Assembly (NCBI RefSeq): GCF_001613245.1
Contig: NZ_BDBZ01000007.1
Coordinates: 248,001 to 312,000, forward strand
From: Nocardia speluncae NBRC 108251
Lineage (GTDB): Bacteria > Actinomycetota > Actinomycetes > Mycobacteriales > Mycobacteriaceae
Length of the DNA: 64,000 nucleotides
Direction of reading: 5' to 3'
The first letter of the stretch is position 1. Each line of letters begins with the position of its first letter. The position numbers were made by a program, and so were the translations under genes. This document shows positions 8,233 to 15,663 of this stretch, one piece after another. Under the pieces are notes generated by a model. It did no database searches. It saw only the letters and a list, made by a program, of their open reading frames with translations, and had not been told where the DNA came from.

Positions 8233-9150
8233 TCACGCACCGTGGCGTCGGGCGCTATCGGCGATGCCGCGGGCGAACCGTCCGAACGATTGCACCGCCC
8301 TACCCGAATCGGGATGTCGCGGTTCGATCAACGGCCATGTATGGCCCCGGCCCGCAACGGTTTCCAGCCGGCATGAGACGCCCGCTGTCGCGAGTTGCCG
8401 GGCGAAGGCGAGCGAATCGTCGAGCAGGGTTTCGGCCGTTCCGACTTGGACGAGGGTCGGCGGAAAGACGCGGGGATCCGCCCGGAGGGGGGAGGCCAGC
8501 GGATCGTCGCCGTCGTAACCTTGGAGATACGCCGTGCGAGCGCTGAGTGCGGTCGTGCGATCGAAGAGATGGTCGGTCGCCGATGTGTACGACGGGGAAT
8601 CGCAGCGCAGGTCGAGCCAGGGGGAAAGCAGCGCCATCCCGTCGGGTCCGGTGATGCCGATCCGCGCCGCGGCTACCGCGACGGCGGCGGCCAAACCCCC
8701 GCCGGCGGAATCGCCGGCGACGAGGATCGGCAGGCCGGGCCGCCGGGCGCGGAAAGCGAGATAGACCGCCATCGCGTCCCGCACGGCCGCCGGGAAAGGC
8801 GATTCGGGAGCGAGCCGGTAGTCCACCAGCACCACCTCCGCCCCGGCCGACCGCGCGAGTTCGGCGCCGTAGTTCGTGTACGCCGAGGCACTTCCCATCC
8901 GGTAGCCCCCGCCGTGCAGATAGAGGACGGCCACCTCGTCACCGCCGGCCAGGACGTGGCACGGGACCGATCCGAGTTCGATTTCTGTCCGGGGCACCGA
9001 TCCGTCGTGCTCCCCGGCGGCAAACTGTTTCCGTTTCGCGCGGAGGTCGGCCGTTGCGGTCATGCCCGTCCGGTCGGGCGGGAGCATGTCCAACAGGGTC
9101 GGGGAGGGGGCCGGCCTGCGGTCCCGGTCCGGGGCGGTAGCGTCGGTCAT
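8233..9150 (-). CDS. HSL-type alpha/beta-hydrolase (esterase / lactone hydrolase)
   Basis: 305-residue alpha/beta hydrolase of the hormone-sensitive-lipase group. The HGGG oxyanion motif is at 79-82, the nucleophile elbow GDSAG at 146-150 (Ser148), and the catalytic His is His270 in GRGHTWP. The acid is probably Asp244 or 245 in TLLDDS; the more usual position three or four residues earlier is not acidic, a small deviation. There is no signal peptide, so it is cytoplasmic. Its ATG overlaps the stop of the upstream SDR gene (ATGA), so it is the last gene of the ADH-SDR-hydrolase operon. Close relatives include monoterpene epsilon-lactone hydrolases, so hydrolysis of the ester or lactone made by the Baeyer-Villiger enzyme at 17295 is the likely role (inference). 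Confidence 0.85.
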   Translation of the reverse strand: MTDATAPDRDRRPAPSPTLLDMLPPDRTGMTATADLRAKRKQFAAGEHDGSVPRTEIELGSVPCHVLAGGDEVAVLYLHGGGYRMGSASAYTNYGAELARSAGAEVVLVDYRLAPESPFPAAVRDAMAVYLAFRARRPGLPILVAGDSAGGGLAAAVAVAAARIGITGPDGMALLSPWLDLRCDSPSYTSATDHLFDRTTALSARTAYLQGYDGDDPLASPLRADPRVFPPTLVQVGTAETLLDDSLAFARQLATAGVSCRLETVAGRGHTWPLIEPRHPDSGRAVQSFGRFARGIADSARRHGA

Positions 9151-10001
9151 TCGTTGTCGGTCCCGCTCTCGAGACTTCCCATGCGATAGGGGTAGCTGGA
9201 CGTGGCGCCCGCATCGATGATCAGGGTCTGTCCGGTGATCGCGGCGGCGAGATCGCTGACCAGGAAGGTGATTCCGGCAGCGATATCGGCCGGCGTGGTC
9301 AGCCGCGGGAGCGGCGCGGCCGCCCGGCTGTTCTCGAGTTGAGCTTCGTCGAGGACATCGGCCATTCGCGGGGTGAGCACGAAGCCCGGCGCCACCGCGT
9401 TGACACGCACCCCGCTCGGACCGAGTTCGACTGCGGCAGTGCGTACGAGGGAGACGAGCCCGGCCTTGAACACTCCGTAGGCCCCGTGGCCCGGGGCGCT
9501 GCTCAGTCCCGAGACCGACGCTACGAAAGTCAGTGTTCCGCAGCCCTGCTGTGCCAGCCGGCGTCCGAAGTGACGGACGGCCAGCCAGGCGTGCCGCAGC
9601 ACGATGTCGTGTTCCCACAGCCAGTCTTTTTCGGAAATGTCGAGCAACGCTTCGTAGCGGGCGATGCCGATGACGTCGATCACGCCGTCGACCTCGCCGA
9701 TATCGCGTGCCAGGGCGGCCATCTCTGCATCGCTGGTCGCGTCGACGACCGTGGCTGTGGCGCCGTCGCCGATTTCGGCGGCCACGGCATCGGCTCGTTC
9801 CCGGTCGGAATCGACTACCACGACCCGAGCGCCCAGCTGCGCGAGGGAGTGCGACGTATGCCTGCCCATTCCGCGGCCGCCGCCGAGTACGACGTAGCGC
9901 CGCCCGTCGAGACGGAAACGCGCCGGAAGGTCGGTTATCTCCTCGGCGGCCTCGACGAGGTCCGCTACGGAGGGGGTGCTGCCGGGCTTGTTGGTGGTCA
10001 T
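9147..10001 (-). CDS. Short-chain dehydrogenase/reductase (SDR)
   Basis: 284-residue classical-fold SDR with a roughly 30-residue N-terminal extension. The cofactor motif GGGRGMG is at 40-46, an acidic residue (VVVDSD) ends beta-strand 2 and favours NAD(H), the catalytic Ser lies in TFVASVSG and the YxxxK motif is YGVFK. The usual NNAG is replaced by DVIGIAR, a deviation in the strand-4 motif. A hydrophobic ITGQTLIIDAG ends the fold. It is cotranscribed with the ADH (39-bp gap) and the hydrolase (4-bp overlap); AGGAGAGCA-like sequence precedes the ATG at 10001. It probably oxidises a ring or side-chain alcohol in the same pathway; the substrate is unknown. Confidence 0.88.
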   Translation of the reverse strand: MTTNKPGSTPSVADLVEAAEEITDLPARFRLDGRRYVVLGGGRGMGRHTSHSLAQLGARVVVVDSDRERADAVAAEIGDGATATVVDATSDAEMAALARDIGEVDGVIDVIGIARYEALLDISEKDWLWEHDIVLRHAWLAVRHFGRRLAQQGCGTLTFVASVSGLSSAPGHGAYGVFKAGLVSLVRTAAVELGPSGVRVNAVAPGFVLTPRMADVLDEAQLENSRAAAPLPRLTTPADIAAGITFLVSDLAAAITGQTLIIDAGATSSYPYRMGSLESGTDNE

Positions 10002-10040
10002 TGCTCTCCGGTCGTCATTGTGCGGGTGTATCCGAATGAA

Positions 10041-11111
10041 TCAGGGCAGGAAGGTCAGGACCCCGCGGTCCAGTTGGGCGGCGCGGGCATCGTCGACGAG
10101 CTGGTGGAAGTCGTCGAATCGATACGTGCGGGTGACGAGTTCGTCCAGCAGGAGACGCCCGGACCGGTACAGCTCCAGGTAGCGGGGAATATCGGCGCTC
10201 GGGCGGGAGCTGCCGTATCGGCAGCCGAGCAGGGAACGGTCGAGGTAGAGCAGGCCCGCCGGCACGGACAGCTCGGTATCCGCCGGCGGCACGCCCAGGA
10301 GGATGAGCTGGCCGCCCCAGCTCAGCATCTCGAATCCGCGGCGTACGGTGGCCGGGGCGCCGACGCAGTCGAATACGTGATCGGCGCCGTCGCGGGTCAG
10401 GTCCTTGACGGCCTCGACGGAATCGCCGGAATCGGGGTTGACGAAATGCGTGGCGCCGAATCGCAGGGCCTGCGCGCGTTTCGCCTCGTTGGTGTCCACC
10501 GCGACGATCGTGGCCGCTCCGGCAAGTCGCGCGGCCTGTACGACGTTCAAACCGACTCCGCCGACGCCGATCACGGCCACTCGGTCGCAGGGAGCGACCC
10601 GGGCCCGGTGGAATACCGCTCCGGCGCCGGTGAGGACCGCGCATCCGACGAGGCATGCCGAGGTGAAGGGAATATCGTCCGGGATGACCGTGGTCTGACC
10701 GGCACGGACTACGATCCGTTCGCTGAAGGTCGACAGCGCCGCGAAGTTGTGCACCTTCTCCCCCCGCCGGCGGAACGGCGCATCCGGTGTGCCGTACGAG
10801 CGGCGGCACATGGTGGGCCGGCCCGACCCGCATTCTGCGCAGCGACCGCAGTTGGCGAGCGTGGAGGTCACCACATGCTCGCCAACGCGCGGTGTGGACA
10901 CTCCCGGGCCCACTTCCTCCACTACACCGGCGCCCTCGTGTCCGAGTACGACGGGGACGGGGAAGGGGATGGTGCCGCTCATAACGCTGAGATCGCTCTG
11001 ACACAGGCCGCTGGCGTGGATCCGGACAACGACTTCGCCCTCGGCCGGAGCTCTGACCTCCAGATCATCGACGATCCGGTTGTGGTTGCCGTCGAACAGG
11101 ATCGCTTTCAC
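10041..11111 (-). CDS. Zinc-dependent alcohol dehydrogenase (MDR superfamily)
   Basis: 356 residues, full length for the family. Catalytic zinc ligands are Cys37, His58/Glu59 in GHEG and Cys157; the structural zinc site is complete (Cys88, Cys91, Cys94, Cys102). The nucleotide motif GVGGVG at 182-187 is followed by VAVDTN, an Asp that selects NAD(H). The layout matches class-III-like and mycothiol/aryl-alcohol dehydrogenases of actinobacteria. The start is GTG 11111 with GAGGAA 6 bases upstream. It is the first gene of the leftward operon and faces the Rieske oxygenase gene across 432 bp holding two identical-type palindromes. It would oxidise the alcohol produced by hydroxylation to the ketone used by the Baeyer-Villiger enzyme (inference). 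Confidence 0.9.
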   Translation of the reverse strand: MKAILFDGNHNRIVDDLEVRAPAEGEVVVRIHASGLCQSDLSVMSGTIPFPVPVVLGHEGAGVVEEVGPGVSTPRVGEHVVTSTLANCGRCAECGSGRPTMCRRSYGTPDAPFRRRGEKVHNFAALSTFSERIVVRAGQTTVIPDDIPFTSACLVGCAVLTGAGAVFHRARVAPCDRVAVIGVGGVGLNVVQAARLAGAATIVAVDTNEAKRAQALRFGATHFVNPDSGDSVEAVKDLTRDGADHVFDCVGAPATVRRGFEMLSWGGQLILLGVPPADTELSVPAGLLYLDRSLLGCRYGSSRPSADIPRYLELYRSGRLLLDELVTRTYRFDDFHQLVDDARAAQLDRGVLTFLP

Positions 11112-11254
11112 GTGATTCCTCGCTGTACATGCTCGGAGGCGTATCGGGGCGCCGGTGCACCGGCTGGGCCGAGTAGCGCGCTGGATGCTCGCCGGCGCAG
11201 GCGCGCCGGTGCCGTCGGGTTGACGTAGATGGTTCTACGGAGGGGTCTTCAACG

Positions 11255-11269
11255 GTAGCCAGCGGCTAC
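11255..11269. promoter_or_regulatory. palindromic operator GTAGCC-AGC-GGCTAC (ADH-side copy)
   Basis: Perfect 6-bp arms with a 3-base spacer, 144 bp upstream of the ADH start. An almost identical copy (AGT spacer) lies 214 bp away on the Rieske side. Two copies in one divergent promoter suggest the sites of a dimeric repressor or activator; the cognate regulator is not identified. Confidence 0.6.
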
Positions 11270-11468
11270 ATCTGTCGTCAATATCGTTGTGCCGATTTTC
11301 TGCGCCGATATTGCTCCCGTGGTGCGCTGAACGGTGGGAGACTCTGCTGTATAGGGCATATGCGCGTGCGTGTTGCGTTGGCTTGTGAATCTGTAGGTGC
11401 GGTTCGGGATGTGGCAGTTTCGCCGGACGCGCCGGAACGTCAACCCGGGACCGACCATTGACGGCCAT

Positions 11469-11483
11469 GTAGCCAGTGGCTAC
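11469..11483. promoter_or_regulatory. palindromic operator GTAGCC-AGT-GGCTAC (Rieske-side copy)
   Basis: Second copy of the GTAGCC/GGCTAC palindrome, 61 bp upstream of the Rieske oxygenase start, with matching flanking T and A. Its position relative to the rightward operon fits an operator close to the promoter. Confidence 0.6.
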
Positions 11484-11543
11484 AGTGCGGATATCACTGG
11501 GGCGCGTGGAGTTTCGCTCGCGTTCGACGAATGAGGAGAAGCA

Positions 11544-12590
11544 ATGCCGTCGATGTCGTTGTCGATGAAACCCACGGGCTGGTTCCAGATCGGGTGGTCC
11601 GATGAGATCGGTATCGGTGCGGTGAGCCCGCTCCGCTTCTTCGGCCGTGACCTCGTGGCGTACCGCACCGACGCCGGCCGGCTCGTAGTGCTCAACGCGT
11701 TCTGTGAACATCTGGGCGCCAATCTCGCGTACGGGGGGTCCGTCCACGGCGACGAAATCCAGTGCCCGTTCCACGGCTGGCGCTGGAATCCTCTGGGCCG
11801 CAACACCTGCATTCCGTATCAAGACAAGCCGAACCGGGCGCGGCGTATCGGAACCTGGACCACCGTCGAGCGCGACGGGGCGATGTTCCTCTGGCACGAC
11901 GCCGACGGCCGGGAACCCGACCACGAAGTGCCGAGTGTCTTCGAACTGTTCCCCGGATCCGGCCCGGCCGAGGATTACCACCCGGCACGATCAGAGGGCA
12001 CCTTCAGCGAGTCGGATCTGGCGATTCACCCGCAGTACGTCATCGAGAACGGGGTGGATTTCGCCCACTTCAAGTACGTGCACCGCGCCGACGAACTACC
12101 CGAGGTGACCCGGCGAGAATTCGGGGAGCACGACTTCCGCACCCGCCTGGCGCTGAAGTTCAAGCGGAAGAAGGCCGACGGCGCCGTCGAGGAGGTACAG
12201 GGCAGCGTCGATGCCGCCATTCTCGGAGTGGGATTGGGGTACTCGTATGCCGCGGGCGCGGGCCGGGTATGCAGTCTGACCTCCGTTACCCCGATCGACG
12301 ACGAGAAATCGATGCTGTGGTTCTCGGGATGGGTCAGCAAGGAAGATGAGGACGAGGCGACGGTGCGGGGACGGCAGCGTAGCGCGATTGCGCAGGTCCG
12401 CGCCGACCTCGCGATCTGGCGGCACCAGCGGTACACCGAGCCACCGGGCCTGGCCACCGCCGAAGCGGCGGGCTTCCGCGATCTCCGGCAGTGGGCGCGC
12501 CGGTTCTATCCCGAGGGGCATCGAGGTCACGCGGCGGAGGACCAGCGTGCCGCGACCGATGCCCAGGCGGGCGACGGGGCGGCGCGATGA
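11544..12590 (+). CDS. KshA-like Rieske non-haem iron oxygenase, terminal oxygenase subunit
   Basis: 348 residues. The N-terminal Rieske domain has C54-x-H56 and C74-x2-H77 ligating the 2Fe-2S cluster. The catalytic domain has N169-x2-D172-x2-H175-x4-H180, the same spacing as in KshA, the 3-ketosteroid 9-alpha-hydroxylase oxygenase, so a polycyclic or steroid-like ring substrate is plausible. It is slightly shorter than typical KshA (about 380-390). GAGGAGAAGC precedes ATG 11544. No ferredoxin reductase gene (KshB-type) is present in the window, so electrons must come from elsewhere. It heads the rightward operon and overlaps the next gene by 4 bp. I infer hydroxylation of an alicyclic ring as the pathway's entry step. 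Confidence 0.88.
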   Translation: MPSMSLSMKPTGWFQIGWSDEIGIGAVSPLRFFGRDLVAYRTDAGRLVVLNAFCEHLGANLAYGGSVHGDEIQCPFHGWRWNPLGRNTCIPYQDKPNRARRIGTWTTVERDGAMFLWHDADGREPDHEVPSVFELFPGSGPAEDYHPARSEGTFSESDLAIHPQYVIENGVDFAHFKYVHRADELPEVTRREFGEHDFRTRLALKFKRKKADGAVEEVQGSVDAAILGVGLGYSYAAGAGRVCSLTSVTPIDDEKSMLWFSGWVSKEDEDEATVRGRQRSAIAQVRADLAIWRHQRYTEPPGLATAEAAGFRDLRQWARRFYPEGHRGHAAEDQRAATDAQAGDGAAR

Positions 12591-13744
12591 GCCGCCCGCT
12601 CGCGCCCGATCTGGTGGCATGGCGCGCCGAGATCCGCGAATTCCTCGCCGCGGAGCTGCCGTCGGAGCAGGCATTCAATACCGAGTTCGACGATGCGCCG
12701 CAACAGTGGGAGATCGCGCTCGAGTTCAGCCGGAAGGTGGCCGCGAAGGGCTGGATCGGACTCACCTGGCCCGTCGAGTACGGCGGTGCCGGCCGCTCTC
12801 CCCTCGAGAATCAGGTGCTGCTCGAGGAGTTGAACGCGGCCGATGCGCCGATGGTCAATTCGGTGGGTATCTTCCTGGCCGCCGGAACCATTCTCGCCGC
12901 CGGCAGCGACGAACAGAAGAAGACCCTGCTCCCGGCGATATCGTCGATGCAAACGCTGTGGGCCGAGGGGCTGACCGAACCCGAAGCCGGCTCCGATCTC
13001 GGTTCACTGCGGACCCGTGCCGTGCGTGACGGTGACGACTGGATCATCACGGGCCAGAAGGCGTTCACCTCGTGGGGGCCGATGTCCGATGTGCTCTACG
13101 TCGCGGCCAGAACTTCTGTGGAAGCCCGATCGAGCGGCGCCATCAGCATCTTCGTGGTCGACCTGGACGCGCCGGGCGTCACCCTGCACCCCATGCGCAA
13201 CTTCGGGGGCGGAGTCCAGTCGACGACCTACCTCGACCGCGTGCGGGTTCCCGGCGATGCGCTCATCGGTGCGGAGGGGATGGGCTGGCGGTACATCATG
13301 GGGGCGTTCTACGCGTCGGGCACCGTGGAGCCGATCTACGCCGCGCAGCAGGCACGCCTCGACGCGCTGATCCAGCATCTTCGCGGAATTCCCGGCACGT
13401 ACGACGATCCCGTCGTGGCCTCCGGTATCGCCGAGCTCGCCCGGATGGTCCACGCTCAGCGCCTGCTGGCCTACGAGGTCGTCGGCGATAACGTCAACGG
13501 CCGGTCGACACCGTACGGCGGTGCGGTACAGCAGGTGGTGGCCAAGGAATTCGAGCCACTGTTCGCCCGGGTGTTCGACCGTGTCCTCGGTCCGGGCAGC
13601 CAGCTCACCGCAGCGTCCCGCTGGGCCCCACTGGGTGGGGCGCCCGAGGCCTGGTATCGCCAGTCGTTCGCGAATCACGCGGGCGGAACCAGCCAGCTGA
13701 AACGGATGGTGCTCGCCACCCGTGGACTCGGCCTGCCGCGTTAG
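12587..13744 (+). CDS. Acyl-CoA dehydrogenase, FadE subunit (pair member 1)
   Basis: 385-residue flavoprotein of the acyl-CoA dehydrogenase family: LTWPVEYGGAG near residue 58, EGLTEPEAGSDLGSLRTRA (FAD/substrate loop) and a C-terminal NHAGGTSQLKR helix. It is translated from an ATG overlapping the Rieske stop (ATGA) and is followed 9 bp later by a second, divergent acyl-CoA dehydrogenase. Paired genes of this kind in steroid catabolism (ChsE1-ChsE2, ChsE4-ChsE5) form heterotetramers in which one FAD site per dimer is functional; the same is likely here. It would introduce the alpha,beta double bond of a CoA thioester made by the ligase at 15660. Confidence 0.88.
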   Translation: MSRPLAPDLVAWRAEIREFLAAELPSEQAFNTEFDDAPQQWEIALEFSRKVAAKGWIGLTWPVEYGGAGRSPLENQVLLEELNAADAPMVNSVGIFLAAGTILAAGSDEQKKTLLPAISSMQTLWAEGLTEPEAGSDLGSLRTRAVRDGDDWIITGQKAFTSWGPMSDVLYVAARTSVEARSSGAISIFVVDLDAPGVTLHPMRNFGGGVQSTTYLDRVRVPGDALIGAEGMGWRYIMGAFYASGTVEPIYAAQQARLDALIQHLRGIPGTYDDPVVASGIAELARMVHAQRLLAYEVVGDNVNGRSTPYGGAVQQVVAKEFEPLFARVFDRVLGPGSQLTAASRWAPLGGAPEAWYRQSFANHAGGTSQLKRMVLATRGLGLPR

Positions 13745-13753
13745 GAGCTACGG

Positions 13754-14854
13754 ATGGAATTGACCTGGGGTGAGGATTACGATGCCCTCGCCGACGTGGC
13801 GCGCTCGGTATTCGAGCGCATATCGCCACTGACCGACCGCGACCGCACCACCGATTTTTCCGGTCTGGTCCGGCAATTCGCGGAACTGGACTGGCTCACG
13901 CTCGGGAATCCGGGCGGTGGCGCCGGATCCGCGAGTCTGGCGAGCACGGCGGCCGTCTTCGTGGAAGCGGGCCGTGCCCTGGTGTGCAGCCCGCTGCTGC
14001 CGCTCATCACAACGCGCGACGCCGCGGTACTGTGCGGCTCACCGAGGGCCGGCGAACTCGCCGCCGGTATCGAGTCGGGTACCACCACGGTGCTGCCCGC
14101 GCTTCACGACCCGGCCTGGGGCCAGGCGAAGCCGGCCGTGCGCGGGGGAGTCCTGAGCGGCACGGCACTCGCGGTGCCCTACGCCGACGCGGCCGACCTT
14201 CTCATGGTGGAAGCCACGGAGGATGTGGGCGGCGGGAACCGCAGCGATGTCCTGGTCGCCGTGCCGCGCGGGCCGCAGGTCGCGGTGGAGCCGATGCCGA
14301 ACCTCGGTGAGCATTCGATGTTCGCGGTGACGTTTTCCGGAACTCCGGTGAGCGAGGTCGAGGTTCTGGCGCGCGCCGGGACCGCGCATACCGCAGTCGT
14401 CACCGCGCGCCGGAGGGCAGCGGTCCTGACGGCCGCGCAGATTCACGGAGCCGGTCTGGCTCTGCTGGACAGGACCGTTCGCTACGCACAGCAACGCCGG
14501 CAGTTCGGCGGGCCGATCGGCCGGTTCCAGGCCGTGCAGTATCTGTGCACCGATATCGCGGTGGCCGTCCACCTGACCTCCGCGTTCGTCCGCGACGCGG
14601 CCCGCCGCCTCGACGAGGGCGCGGACGCGGCAGCGGAGGTGGCGCTGATGGGCAAACAGGCCCGGATGACAGCGGAGGAAATGGTGCACGCCGCCCACGA
14701 GGTCCATGCCGGTATCGGGTTCATGGTCGAGTCCGATGTGCACATGTTCACCAAGACGTCCGCGAAGTGGATGTTCGATCTGGGCGACGAACACCGGAAC
14801 GACCAGGCCATTCTCGCCGAATTGTGGCGGGAATCGATCGGAGGACGACTATGA
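13754..14854 (+). CDS. Acyl-CoA dehydrogenase, FadE subunit (pair member 2)
   Basis: 366 residues, more divergent than its partner. The N-terminal and middle domains are weakly conserved: the usual TEP-GSD flavin loop is not seen. The C-terminal domain has RYAQQRRQFGGPIGRFQAVQ and HAAHEVHAGIGFMVESDVH, which hold FAD and CoA contacts. This asymmetry, with one member keeping the flavin loop and the other the C-terminal QRRQFG part, is what heteromeric actinobacterial steroid acyl-CoA dehydrogenases show. TAGGAG is 6 bases before ATG 13754. It overlaps the hydratase gene by 4 bp. Confidence 0.87.
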   Translation: MELTWGEDYDALADVARSVFERISPLTDRDRTTDFSGLVRQFAELDWLTLGNPGGGAGSASLASTAAVFVEAGRALVCSPLLPLITTRDAAVLCGSPRAGELAAGIESGTTTVLPALHDPAWGQAKPAVRGGVLSGTALAVPYADAADLLMVEATEDVGGGNRSDVLVAVPRGPQVAVEPMPNLGEHSMFAVTFSGTPVSEVEVLARAGTAHTAVVTARRRAAVLTAAQIHGAGLALLDRTVRYAQQRRQFGGPIGRFQAVQYLCTDIAVAVHLTSAFVRDAARRLDEGADAAAEVALMGKQARMTAEEMVHAAHEVHAGIGFMVESDVHMFTKTSAKWMFDLGDEHRNDQAILAELWRESIGGRL

Positions 14855-15663
14855 CGACGGTGCAGTACCGCGTGGACGCGGCGGTAGCGACGATCACGCT
14901 GGACCGTCCGGATAAGCACAATGCCCAGGATCAGGCGCTGCTCGTGGAACTCGACGCCCGCTGGCGCGAGGCCGCCGCGGACGACGCCGTGAAGGTGATC
15001 CTGGTGCGCGCCAACGGGGCGAATTTCTCGGCCGGACACGATCTGAAGTCGGAAGTCGCCGACTACGCCAGGGCAGACCTGGGCGCGGTCCAATCCGGGT
15101 ACCGCTGGGAGGCCGAGCATTATCTCGGCTTCAGCCAGCGGTGGCGCAATATCCCGAAACCGTCGATCGCAGCCGTACAAGGCGCGTGTATCGCCGGTGC
15201 GCTCAACGTCATCTGGCCCTGCGATCTCATCGTCGCCGCGGATAACAGCTGGTTCAGCGACCCGGTGGTGCGTTACGGCATCGGCGGCGTCGAATACCAC
15301 GCCCACACTTGGGAAATGGGCGCCCGGAAAGCGAAGGAGATGCTGTTCACCGCCACCTCGCTGTCCGCGGAGGAAGCGCTGCAGCTCGGTATGGTGAACC
15401 GCGTGGTCCCGCTCGACGAGCTCGAGGCCCGGAGCCGCGAACTCGCGCAGCAGATCGCGGCCATGGACAGCTGGGGCCTCGCGCAAGCCAAGCGCGCGGT
15501 CAACCAGACGCTCGACATCATGGGCCAGCACAGTGCGCTGCAGGCCGCGTTCGAAATCCATTGGTCGGGGCACGCGAACGCGCTGGTTCGCACCGGGTAT
15601 CCGTTACTGATGGAGGGGCCGTTGAGCTCCCCCGAAGCCGGACAGCGCGGGGGACGAGCGTGA
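14851..15663 (+). CDS. Enoyl-CoA hydratase/isomerase (crotonase family)
   Basis: 270 residues. Crotonase features are ANFSAGHDLKSE (first oxyanion-hole loop) and VQGACIAGALNVIWPCDLI (second oxyanion-hole loop). The usual catalytic Glu region reads YGIGGVEYHAHTWEMGARKA, with a Glu in GGVEY and another in TWEMG, so hydratase activity is probable but isomerase or hydrolase chemistry is possible. GAGGACGACT precedes ATG 14851, which overlaps the previous stop. It should act on the enoyl-CoA formed by the dehydrogenase pair just upstream. The C-terminal 20 residues are polar and variable. Confidence 0.87.
   Translation: MTTVQYRVDAAVATITLDRPDKHNAQDQALLVELDARWREAAADDAVKVILVRANGANFSAGHDLKSEVADYARADLGAVQSGYRWEAEHYLGFSQRWRNIPKPSIAAVQGACIAGALNVIWPCDLIVAADNSWFSDPVVRYGIGGVEYHAHTWEMGARKAKEMLFTATSLSAEEALQLGMVNRVVPLDELEARSRELAQQIAAMDSWGLAQAKRAVNQTLDIMGQHSALQAAFEIHWSGHANALVRTGYPLLMEGPLSSPEAGQRGGRA

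Larger units (their letters stand above)
11112..11543. other. 432-bp divergent promoter region between ADH and Rieske genes
   Basis: No gene is supported here. The region holds a perfect 14-bp palindrome GCCGGTGCACCGGC at 11151-11164, 40 bp upstream of the ADH start, and two copies of GTAGCC-N3-GGCTAC at 11255-11269 and 11469-11483. It should contain both divergent promoters. Confidence 0.6.

Noticed and set aside
9339..11228. 629-residue plus-strand open frame
   Set aside because: Mirror of the SDR and ADH genes on the other strand, whose catalytic and zinc motifs are intact; no recognisable domain in this frame.
11544..12590. Firm naming as kshA
   Set aside because: Motif spacing fits KshA, but the protein is shorter, no kshB or other ring-degradation genes (kstD, hsa) are present, and several Rieske families share this spacing.
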